NCBI GenBank assembly: GCA_964230605.1
Contig: CAXRIN010000077.1
Coordinates: 1 to 21,551 of the forward strand
Direction of reading: 5' to 3'
From: GCA-002722245 sp964230605
GTDB lineage: Bacteria > Bacteroidota > Bacteroidia > Flavobacteriales_C > GCA-002722245
Length of the DNA: 21,551 bases
Shown: one piece after another, positions 1-7,040 of the stretch
Layout of the letters: each line of letters opens with the position of its first letter
Numbering within the stretch: position 1 is the first letter of the stretch
Notes under the pieces: model-generated
The model's input: only the letters and a program-made list of their open reading frames with translations
The model's database searches: none
Told to the model about the DNA's origin: nothing
Position numbers and translations under genes: made by a program

Positions 1-61
1 TAGTTATAACAGCAGAAGACCACACACTAGTTTAAATTTTAAAACACCTAATTTTATGCAT

Positions 62-92
62 CAAAAAACCGAAGCAGAAAATCTATTTCGGT
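62..92 (-). terminator. Probable intrinsic terminator after the AIM24-family gene
   Basis: Read on the minus strand, ACCGAA pairs with TTCGGT across a 13-base loop and is followed at once by a run of six T. It lies about 78 bases past the stop of the gene ending at 170. The stem is only 6 bp, so the call is moderate. Bases 93-169 show nothing else I can support. Confidence 0.5.
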
Positions 93-169
93 CTAATTAA
101 TTTATCTTTAAAAACTGTCAACTTATTTTAGGACGACTCATAATGTTAAGTTTCAAATGTTATTTATTA

Positions 170-961
170 TTAATTGTCGCCATCCAATAAGTCTCCTAAT
201 CCGCCTAAAATACTTCCCTCTCCTTTTCGACTTCCTCCCATTTTTGGAGCATGTTGGATTATTCTGTCAGCCAAACGTGAAAATGGTAAACTTTGTAAAT
301 AAACTGTCCCGTACCCACTTAGCGTAGCTAAAAACATTCCTTCCCCTCCAAAAAACATCGATTTTAAATTACCCGCTCTTTGAATATCGTAAGTTATATT
401 CTCGGTAAAAGCAACAATACAACCCGTATCAACTTTTAAGGTTTCGCCATTTAATTCTTTTTTAACAATTGTACCTCCAGCGTGCATAAAAGCCATACCA
501 TCTCCTTCTAATTTTTGAAGTATAAACCCTTCTCCTCCAAAAAAACCAGCACCTAACTTTTTGTTAAATGCAATAGATACTTTGGTTCCCAATGCTGCGC
601 ACAAAAAAGCATCTTTCTGACAAATTAATCGTTCTCCTACCCTAGCCATATCAACAGGAATTATCTTTCCTGGATAAGGTGCAGCAAAAGCAACTTTTCT
701 TTTGCCGTGACCAATATTCGTGAAATGCGTCATGAAAATAGATTCTCCAGTAAGTACTCGTTTAGCGCCATCGAAAAGTTTTCCGAAAATTCCTTTCTCA
801 GGCTCGGATCCATCTCCCATCTTTGCTTCAAAGTTGATTTGATCTTCCATCCAGTTCATAGCTCCCGCCTCTGCAATTACTGTTTCAAATGGATCTAACT
901 CCACTTCAACAGTTTGCATATCATCTCCAAAAATCTCGTAATCTATTTCTTGACATTTCAT
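170..961 (-). CDS. AIM24 / TIGR00266-family protein
   Basis: 263 residues with no signal peptide or membrane segment, so probably cytoplasmic or membrane-associated. The sequence has the family features I recognise: an opening rich in acidic and beta-strand residues, an EAGAMNWM motif at about 31-38, a glycine-rich hinge with GIFGKLFDGAKR at about 57-68, paired FFGGEGF (140-146) and FFGGEGMF (203-210) turns, and a glycine-rich tail (242-261) in a two-fold repeated beta fold. The length fits the family. The bacterial function is not established; the mitochondrial relative AIM24 affects inner-membrane organisation. It lies 100 bases downstream of a histidine kinase on the same strand and could share its transcript. 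A weak promoter-like box TAACTTTC (987-994, minus) could also serve it alone. The start at 961 is the only sensible Met at the domain edge. Confidence 0.9.
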   Translation of the reverse strand: MKCQEIDYEIFGDDMQTVEVELDPFETVIAEAGAMNWMEDQINFEAKMGDGSEPEKGIFGKLFDGAKRVLTGESIFMTHFTNIGHGKRKVAFAAPYPGKIIPVDMARVGERLICQKDAFLCAALGTKVSIAFNKKLGAGFFGGEGFILQKLEGDGMAFMHAGGTIVKKELNGETLKVDTGCIVAFTENITYDIQRAGNLKSMFFGGEGMFLATLSGYGTVYLQSLPFSRLADRIIQHAPKMGGSRKGEGSILGGLGDLLDGDN

Positions 962-1061
962 AATTAATTGCTTTCAATGAGAACACGAAAGTTAGTCAGA
1001 AATTAAAAATCAGAATTAGAAAAATGACGAGCGGTCAATTTCAATTTTAAGCAACATTTTT

Positions 1062-1955
1062 TTATCGGAATGAAGCCACAAAAATACTCCCTTTAGGTTT
1101 ATTAGGTTTTACCTGGATGATTCCATTATGCTGCTCAACAAGTTTCTTAACTATATACAAACCTAACCCTGTTCCTTTTTGACTTCGAGTTTCTTCGTTT
1201 CCCGACCTGTAGAATTTCTCGAAAATTTTATCAACTTCTTCAAAAGCAATACCTGGTCCTTCGTCTGAAACACTTAAAGCTATTTCTCCTCCTTTCTGAA
1301 CTAAAGTAACACACATTGATGTTTTCTCTGGCGCGTACTTCAAGGCATTACTCATCAAATTAGTTAAAATTGAATCAAACGCGTCTTTATCCCCTCTGAA
1401 CTTAACATCAGGCTGAATAAAAAACTCAACGTCTACCTCTTTTCCGGATGATTCTAAAAGCTCCAAAGCCTTAGTTTGCATCATATCCGAAAGATCCAAA
1501 TTCTCTGGATTCAAAGGAAAACCATCATCATCAATTTTGGTGGCTAAAAGAATATTTTCCACTAAACCATTCAGTCTATCAGCGTCTTTAATAGACTTTT
1601 CTAAAATCTCATTTCTTTTAGTTTGATCAAGATCCCTTTTAAGAATTGTTTGCAGATAAAGTTTTAACGAAGCAATAGGTGTTTTTAATTCATGAGTAAT
1701 AGCCAGCAAAAAATTCTTTTGCTGATTACCTACTTGAATTTCCTTATTCAACGACCTATAAGTGAGTAGAAATCCAGTTAAAATAATCACAAAGAAAACT
1801 GCTCCCTCTCCCAAAATCATATAAAACTTTCGTCCCATTTCATCAGCGGGAGTAAGTTGGACTGACAGTTCATAAATATTGAACAACCACCATGAAGCTT
1901 GTAAACAAACATAAACAAGCAGAATAATAAAAAGCAGATGGTGTTTTCTTTTCAT
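1062..1955 (-). CDS. Membrane sensor histidine kinase (two-component system)
   Basis: 297 residues. Two predicted membrane segments (about 7-28 and 45-66) enclose only about 16 extracytoplasmic residues, so any sensing is probably in or at the membrane or through a partner. No HAMP domain is evident; a short linker leads to the HisKA helix with phospho-acceptor His88 in FLLAITHELKTPIAS. The ATPase domain follows, with N-box LTNLMSNALKYA (197-208), G1 DEGPGIA (231-237), F-box FEKFYR (245-250) and G2 GTGLGL (261-266). All catalytic motifs are intact, so an active kinase is expected. No response regulator lies on either side within the window, which makes it an apparent orphan. The ATG at 1955 sits 5 bases after a TATTTTTG box, so its mRNA may be nearly leaderless. 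The signal sensed cannot be inferred. Confidence 0.93.
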   Translation of the reverse strand: MKRKHHLLFIILLVYVCLQASWWLFNIYELSVQLTPADEMGRKFYMILGEGAVFFVIILTGFLLTYRSLNKEIQVGNQQKNFLLAITHELKTPIASLKLYLQTILKRDLDQTKRNEILEKSIKDADRLNGLVENILLATKIDDDGFPLNPENLDLSDMMQTKALELLESSGKEVDVEFFIQPDVKFRGDKDAFDSILTNLMSNALKYAPEKTSMCVTLVQKGGEIALSVSDEGPGIAFEEVDKIFEKFYRSGNEETRSQKGTGLGLYIVKKLVEQHNGIIQVKPNKPKGSIFVASFR

Positions 1956-1960
1956 GCGTA

Positions 1961-1989
1961 CAAAAATACAAAAGAGGCTGTCATTTCAA
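1961..1989 (-). promoter_or_regulatory. Candidate Bacteroidota promoter of the histidine kinase, inside a terminator
   Basis: On the minus strand TTG (1989-1987) is followed after 18 bases by TATTTTTG (1968-1961), an exact match to the Bacteroidota pattern TTG-N17-23-TAnnTTTG. The TTG lies in the loop of the upstream gene's terminator hairpin, the spacer is its 3' arm, and the -7 box is its T-rich tail. The predicted start site falls on or beside the ATG at 1955. Confidence 0.55.
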
Positions 1990-2002
1990 GACAGCCTCTT
2001 TT
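1961..2002 (-). terminator. Intrinsic terminator of the beta-helix protein gene
   Basis: A perfect 13-bp stem (1970-1982 with 1990-2002; AAAAGAGGCTGTC and its complement) with a 7-base loop lies 25 bases past the stop of the gene ending at 2027. On the minus strand it runs into TTTTGTATTTTTG, a nearly continuous T tract. The stem starts with AAAA, so it could in part also stop plus-strand transcripts. Confidence 0.85.
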
Positions 2003-2026
2003 GTCAAATTACATTTTTAGATGTGA

Positions 2027-4657
2027 TTAAGGAATTAACAACTGAAGGAAACCATTGTAAGTATACTCTTCTCCACTAATATCCTTGTATTTCCATATCC
2101 AGTAATAAACTCCAGCAGGACATGAATTCCCGTTGTCTTTCTTTCCTTTCCATTCAGGAAGAACTTCATCCGACGAATACATTTTTAGCCCCCATCTGTC
2201 GTAAACTACAAATTCACTTGAAACGAACTGATCATTTTGAATTTCACCAATTGGTTTCCAAGGTGATTGATCAGTTACTACGTTAGGCACCTCAGGATCT
2301 GGAGGAATACAATAATTTACAACCTTTAAAGTATCAGACCCTTTACATCCAGCATTTGAGGTAAATGTAGCAATGTATGATCCAGCTTTGTCAATTATAA
2401 TTGAATTCACATTTAATTCTCCATTTGGCTTCCATTCCAGATTACCTGTCAACGAAGGTTCAACAGAAGCTCTTAATTCCAACTGAGTTCCTTTTAACTC
2501 ACAAATAGTATCTGTATCTGACTCAAGAGTAACAACTGGAATCTCATTCAATGTAATAATCTGTGCATCTGAAGTATCATTACACACAGCAGAATCTATT
2601 TGACTTGAAATCTGCACATAGTAAGTCCCAGGTATGTCAGTTGAAAACGAATTATCATTAATTAAATAGGAAACAATACTATCTTGATCAAGATCATTTC
2701 TAAACCAAGTATAAGAGTAATCCTCTCCAACACCAAGTCCCGTAGGTGAAACAGATAATTCTGCAGTTTCTCCAACACATATATCAGCATCATTTACAGC
2801 AATATTTGAATTATCTGGAGTGTTACAAAAAACAGCACAAACTGAAAACTCAGATGTATTTACTTGCCCTGCTGTACCACTTTCGGTTGCTAAAACAACA
2901 ACATTATCTTGAGTAACTGGTGAAGCTGTAATATCATATTCCCAAAGATACAATCCGTTTGGTTCAGCAGTTGAACTAGCTGTAACAGTAGCAACATATG
3001 TAAAACCTTGATTAACATCTGAGTCGCAATCTGCTGGACAATTTGAATCAGAAACATAAATATCAACTGATGCATTAGCTGAAGGAGCTAAACCAGAAAC
3101 ATAGTTAGCCCTTTTTTCATTTGAGTTAACTAAAATCGATTTCGGGAACGTAGCTACTGATGCATTACCATAATTATCATTTCCTGAGCTTTGTAATGAG
3201 ATACCTCCATTTGCATTACAGGAAAATGAATTATACCTAATAGTATGATTATTAACTCCTGAACCTGTTACTAAAACACCATGCAAATTCCCTGAAATAG
3301 TATTTCCATTATTTTGAGTTCCGACAATATTACCTTTTGATGAACCTGAACCTCCTCCTTGAATAAGAACTCCAGGACCTGAGTTATCTTGTATATAATT
3401 ATTAGTTAATCTATTGTTACTGGTTCCCGATGAAACTAACCATACACCACAACCTTTTTTTGAACCATAAGTTGCTTTTGAATTACCAATTAGGTTATCG
3501 TCAACAATATTATTTGCGCTTCTCCATTCTAAACTCAACCCGTAATCATAATTTCCTCCATCAGTACTATCAGCATGAAACCCTAAATAATTTGAGGTAA
3601 TTGTAGATCCCGAAACATCGTATCTTAAACCAAGACCTCCTCCATCATTGTTATGAAAACCATTATAACAAATAATATTATTATTGATAGAAGTACTAGA
3701 AATATTAGCGGACCCGGCATAAACACCTCTAACCGTAATACCTTCAAACGCATTACCTGCATTTGATTTTAGAGGGTCTGTACCACAATAATTACCATTA
3801 ATTACGCCATTTGATGATTCCTGAAAACATATCCCTGAAACTCTTCCGTTATCTCCAGCAGGATTCTTACCATTGTTCACTACAATACAGTTTTCAACAG
3901 TAACATTATTTGCCGCCCATACAAAAACACCGTTCCAATCATTACCTGAATCTACCCCAGATTCACTTTTACCAATTACAGTATTAGTCACCTTTGAACC
4001 ATTAGCTGCTGATGATTTTATTAAAATCCCGTTAGAACTATTACCATATACAAAACAACTATCTATAACAACATCGCTTAAACTATATATCCCTGCATTA
4101 TCATGATCTGCGGATCCTAAAGGAGTTTGATTATTATCATAGATTAATGAGTTCTTTATAGTAGTATTGCTTGCTGATGCTGTAACAGTTACTCCATGAT
4201 AATTCATATTATGAATCAAACAAGAATCTATGATAGTATTCGAACTCGTAATCCACAAACCATTCCCGTTTACCGACATAAAGTCAAGTCCGATAATTGT
4301 GGTATTAGCGTTACCTATATAAAAAAGCCCTTGATTAACTCCGGGTGCAGCTGCAGTCTGAATTTTAATTTTATCTACTCCATTTGGTTTACCTCTTAAT
4401 CCATCAATTACAAATCCTCCTATTGCTGTATAAAAAAAAGCACCATCTACTTGAATCGGCGCCCCACCAATTGAAGCAAAATCAAAAATTATAGTATCTC
4501 CTGTATTTTGACTATTATATACTGCTTCCGCAAAAGAACCTGATACTATTGGCCAATTAAGATTATCTATTGACGCAGTTGTAACCAAATGTGTCGCTGC
4601 CTTTGCCGCCCCAAGACAAAACAATATGGCAACTAATAGTTGTACCCCTTTTTTCAT
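2027..4657 (-). CDS. Secreted parallel beta-helix protein with T9SS type B (CHU_C) sorting domain
   Basis: 876 residues. A signal peptide (about 1-21, MKKGVQLLVAILFCLGAAKA) leads into a long right-handed beta-helix region (about 60-500) made of irregular repeats rich in Asn, Ser, Gly and Val, such as NTTIKNSLIYDNN and NNRLTNNYIQDNSGPGVLI. Two Ig/PKD-like beta domains with paired Cys follow (about 625-705 and 706-790). The last 61 residues (816-876) carry the gliding-motility-associated C-terminal signature FVVYDRWGLKMY ... WKGKKDNG ... CPAGVYYWIW, which targets proteins through the outer membrane by the type IX system. The usual N-terminal part of that domain looks shortened. No polysaccharide-lyase or other catalytic motif is evident, so adhesin or glycan binding is as likely as an enzyme. 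It has its own promoter and terminator and appears monocistronic. Confidence 0.88.
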   Translation of the reverse strand: MKKGVQLLVAILFCLGAAKAATHLVTTASIDNLNWPIVSGSFAEAVYNSQNTGDTIIFDFASIGGAPIQVDGAFFYTAIGGFVIDGLRGKPNGVDKIKIQTAAAPGVNQGLFYIGNANTTIIGLDFMSVNGNGLWITSSNTIIDSCLIHNMNYHGVTVTASASNTTIKNSLIYDNNQTPLGSADHDNAGIYSLSDVVIDSCFVYGNSSNGILIKSSAANGSKVTNTVIGKSESGVDSGNDWNGVFVWAANNVTVENCIVVNNGKNPAGDNGRVSGICFQESSNGVINGNYCGTDPLKSNAGNAFEGITVRGVYAGSANISSTSINNNIICYNGFHNNDGGGLGLRYDVSGSTITSNYLGFHADSTDGGNYDYGLSLEWRSANNIVDDNLIGNSKATYGSKKGCGVWLVSSGTSNNRLTNNYIQDNSGPGVLIQGGGSGSSKGNIVGTQNNGNTISGNLHGVLVTGSGVNNHTIRYNSFSCNANGGISLQSSGNDNYGNASVATFPKSILVNSNEKRANYVSGLAPSANASVDIYVSDSNCPADCDSDVNQGFTYVATVTASSTAEPNGLYLWEYDITASPVTQDNVVVLATESGTAGQVNTSEFSVCAVFCNTPDNSNIAVNDADICVGETAELSVSPTGLGVGEDYSYTWFRNDLDQDSIVSYLINDNSFSTDIPGTYYVQISSQIDSAVCNDTSDAQIITLNEIPVVTLESDTDTICELKGTQLELRASVEPSLTGNLEWKPNGELNVNSIIIDKAGSYIATFTSNAGCKGSDTLKVVNYCIPPDPEVPNVVTDQSPWKPIGEIQNDQFVSSEFVVYDRWGLKMYSSDEVLPEWKGKKDNGNSCPAGVYYWIWKYKDISGEEYTYNGFLQLLIP

Positions 4658-4684
4658 AATTAGTAGTTAAGATTTAGATCGCCA

Positions 4685-4712
4685 CAAAAATACGAAAAAT
4701 GATTTCTCCAAA
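4685..4712 (-). promoter_or_regulatory. Candidate promoter of the beta-helix protein gene
   Basis: On the minus strand TTTG (4712-4709) lies 16 bases before TATTTTTG (4692-4685), a full TAnnTTTG match. The start codon at 4657 would follow a leader of about 20 bases. The spacer is one base shorter than the common range, which lowers confidence. Confidence 0.45.
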
Positions 4713-4718
4713 GAAATC
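4701..4718. repeat. 7-bp inverted repeat over the -33 element of the beta-helix gene promoter
   Basis: GATTTCT-CCAA-AGAAATC is a perfect 7-bp inverted repeat with a 4-base centre. The centre holds the candidate -33 TTG. A dyad in this position could be an operator, but it is short enough to arise by chance in AT-rich DNA. The rest of the 4658-4904 intergenic region shows no convincing thyA promoter; the best is TATTTTCC at 4868-4875, two mismatches from consensus. Confidence 0.35.
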
Positions 4719-4904
4719 TCTTAAATTTCCTAAACTCGATATTTTATTAAATCATTTCTTTTTTTGTCAGCTCTTAATGTAACATAACAAGATGACCGAT
4801 TATGTTTTGAATATCTATTTTCAACACCTGTTCATTACTTGAATGTTTTTTATTTTCATTGTCAATCTATTTTCCGCAATTTTACTTGAAGCAAACAAGC
4901 AATC

Positions 4905-5699
4905 ATGAGACAATACCTAGATTTAATGCAGCACGTTTTGGATAACGGTGTTGAGAAAAGTGACAGAACAGGAACAGGAACTAAGAGTGTTTTCGGTTAT
5001 CAAATGCGTTTTGATTTAAGCGAAGGGTTTCCTTTAGTAACCACTAAGAAATGTCATTTAAGATCTATTATTCATGAATTGCTTTGGTTCTTAAAAGGAG
5101 ACACTAACATCCAATATCTAAAGGAAAACGGTGTGAGTATTTGGGATGAATGGGCTGATGAAGACGGGAATTTAGGACCTGTTTATGGTTACCAATGGAG
5201 AAACTGGCCAGCTGCTTCTGGCAAACACGTTGATCAAATTAAGCAGTTAATTGATCAAATAAAAAATAACCCAGATTCAAGAAGATTAATTGTAAGTGCT
5301 TGGAATGTTGGTGAAATTGAAAATATGGCTTTACCTCCTTGCCATGCTTTCTTTCAGTTTTATGTAGCCGACGGAAAATTAAGTTGTCAGTTATACCAAA
5401 GAAGTGCCGACATCTTTTTAGGTGTACCATTCAATATTGCCTCTTATGCTTTACTAACTATGATGGTTGCTCAGGTTTGTGATTTAGGTTTAGGTGATTT
5501 TGTACATACATTTGGTGACGCGCATCTCTACTCTAACCATTTTGAACAAACAAAACTTCAACTTTCAAGAGAACCAAGAGATCTTCCAACAATGAAAATC
5601 AATCCAGATGTGAAAGATATTTTTGAATTCACTTTTGACGATTTTGAATTATTAAACTACGATCCACACCCACACATTAAGGCTCCTGTTGCCATATAA
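4905..5699 (+). CDS. thyA: Thymidylate synthase
   Basis: 264 residues, exactly the length of the E. coli enzyme. It methylates dUMP to dTMP using 5,10-methylene-tetrahydrofolate and releases dihydrofolate. Visible signatures are the phosphate-binding SDRTGTGT (19-26), the catalytic cysteine Cys146 in ALPPCHAFFQFYV, the paired arginines in DSRRLIVSAWN (124-134), QLYQRSADIFLGVPFNIASY and the closing PHPHIKAPVAI. No residue of the active site appears missing. The stop is one base before the folA start, so the two enzymes, which act in sequence on the same folate, are surely co-transcribed. Start at ATG 4905 matches family N-termini. Confidence 0.98.
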   Translation: MRQYLDLMQHVLDNGVEKSDRTGTGTKSVFGYQMRFDLSEGFPLVTTKKCHLRSIIHELLWFLKGDTNIQYLKENGVSIWDEWADEDGNLGPVYGYQWRNWPAASGKHVDQIKQLIDQIKNNPDSRRLIVSAWNVGEIENMALPPCHAFFQFYVADGKLSCQLYQRSADIFLGVPFNIASYALLTMMVAQVCDLGLGDFVHTFGDAHLYSNHFEQTKLQLSREPRDLPTMKINPDVKDIFEFTFDDFELLNYDPHPHIKAPVAI

Positions 5700-5700
5700 T

Positions 5701-6204
5701 ATGGAAATTGTTCTAATTGTTGCAATAGCAAAACATAATAATGGAATTGGTAAGGATAATGATTTACTTTGGCATCTTCCTGCCGATATGAAATTTTTCA
5801 GAACTCAAACTACAGGATATCCTGTTATTACTGGAAGAAAAAATTACGAGTCTATTCCCGAAAAATTTCGTCCACTTCCTAACAGGGAGAATATTATTGT
5901 AACCAGACAAGTTATCAACTATCCTAATGCGTTTGTTTGCCCTTCAATTGAATCTGCTATAGAGAAAGCAAAAACTTTTGGAAAGGAAAAAGCTTTTATC
6001 ATAGGAGGCGGGCAGATTTACAAACAATGTTTGGAAGCCGGAATCATTGACAAAATGATCATTACATGGGTTGATGCCAAACTCGATGCTGACGTGTTTT
6101 TTCCAGAAATAAATACTGAGTGGCGTTTGGTTTCTGAAGAAGCTCATAACCCTGACGATAAAAATCCGTATGCCTACACATTTACTGAATACGTGAAGTC
6201 TTAG
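5701..6204 (+). CDS. folA: Dihydrofolate reductase
   Basis: 167 residues from ATG 5701. A TTG at 5689 is in frame but would overlap thyA and add four residues not typical of the family. It reduces dihydrofolate to tetrahydrofolate with NADPH, regenerating the cofactor oxidised by ThyA. Seen: N-terminal strand IVLIVAIAKHNNGIGKDNDL, active-site acid Asp29 in WHLPADMKFF, the NADPH-binding GRKNYESI and RPLPNRENIIVTR, and the GGGQIYKQ loop. The 34-base gap to the following lipoprotein gene holds no clear terminator, so read-through is possible. Confidence 0.97.
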   Translation: MEIVLIVAIAKHNNGIGKDNDLLWHLPADMKFFRTQTTGYPVITGRKNYESIPEKFRPLPNRENIIVTRQVINYPNAFVCPSIESAIEKAKTFGKEKAFIIGGGQIYKQCLEAGIIDKMIITWVDAKLDADVFFPEINTEWRLVSEEAHNPDDKNPYAYTFTEYVKS

Positions 6205-6241
6205 CAACCCCGCTTAATTCTTCATCGTCATAAAATTAACT

Positions 6242-7033
6242 ATGAAGAAAATTGGATTTTTATTGATGCTTTCAACAATCCTTTTAGGATGTAAGGAAGA
6301 TAAAACAGAGGTATATACTCAAAGTGCAAAAGATGCAGCTCTAGCCGAACAACTCACAATGGATGTTTTAAAAGAGGTTTTGATGATAGCACCTGAATAT
6401 GTTATTAGCGAGTCCTATTCTGGTAATGCTGATATCATTTTATCCGCTGAACCCGAAATAAACTCTCCTACCTATCCCAAAACAATTACTATTGATTACG
6501 GGACCGGAGTTAGTGGAACTCTGGGCAAAAAACGATCTGGTAAAATTCTTTTAACCGTTAATTCAGGCACAATAATTACTGAAGATTTAGATGTATCATT
6601 CGAAAACTTTAAAAGTGATGGGTCGGAAATCCTTGGTAATATCACTTACACTTTTAACTCAAGCACGGAAGGTTATGAGGGAGAATTCGTAGGATCGGGT
6701 ATATCCATTATTAACGCAAATGGAACCATGAAAATGGACGGAACTTTTGATTTAGAAAAAATATCAACTGCCGGAACTACAGCAACAACTGATGATATAT
6801 ACAATTTCAACTGCCAAACTACTGGAATTGATTTTGACCAAACTGCTTTCACCTACAATTCGACTGTTGACCACACAATAGATTTCTCTTGCATTCATAT
6901 GATAAAAGGTGGTAAATCCAACTTAGCCCCAAACGGTAAAGGAGAACAAACAGTTGATTTTGGAAGTGGAAATTGTGACGCTACTGGATCAATAACACTA
7001 TCAAGCGGAGAATCGAAAAATTTTATTTTTTAG
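6242..7033 (+). CDS. Uncharacterised lipoprotein, beta-rich
   Basis: 263 residues. A lipoprotein signal ends in the lipobox LLGC with Cys17, followed by KED. The mature part is dominated by alternating polar/hydrophobic strands and Gly/Thr/Ser turns, for example TITIDYGTGVSGTLGKKRSGKILLTV, shown here only as the stretch at about 79-104, and a second similar half ending NFIF. Two internal segments (79-150 and about 195-260) look alike in their strand pattern and each contains a hydrophobic-GSGN/GTG turn, which suggests a duplicated beta fold; this is inference. I do not recognise a named family, though comparable lipoproteins with 'TIDFG.G...R.GKI..' motifs occur in Bacteroidota. It converges with priA, with only 7 bases between the stops. 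Confidence 0.8.
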   Translation: MKKIGFLLMLSTILLGCKEDKTEVYTQSAKDAALAEQLTMDVLKEVLMIAPEYVISESYSGNADIILSAEPEINSPTYPKTITIDYGTGVSGTLGKKRSGKILLTVNSGTIITEDLDVSFENFKSDGSEILGNITYTFNSSTEGYEGEFVGSGISIINANGTMKMDGTFDLEKISTAGTTATTDDIYNFNCQTTGIDFDQTAFTYNSTVDHTIDFSCIHMIKGGKSNLAPNGKGEQTVDFGSGNCDATGSITLSSGESKNFIF

Positions 7034-7040
7034 CAGTTGT

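Noticed and set aside
5689..5700. TTG start for folA overlapping thyA
   Set aside because: It adds four non-conserved residues; ATG 5701 one base after the thyA stop fits the family and a coupled start.
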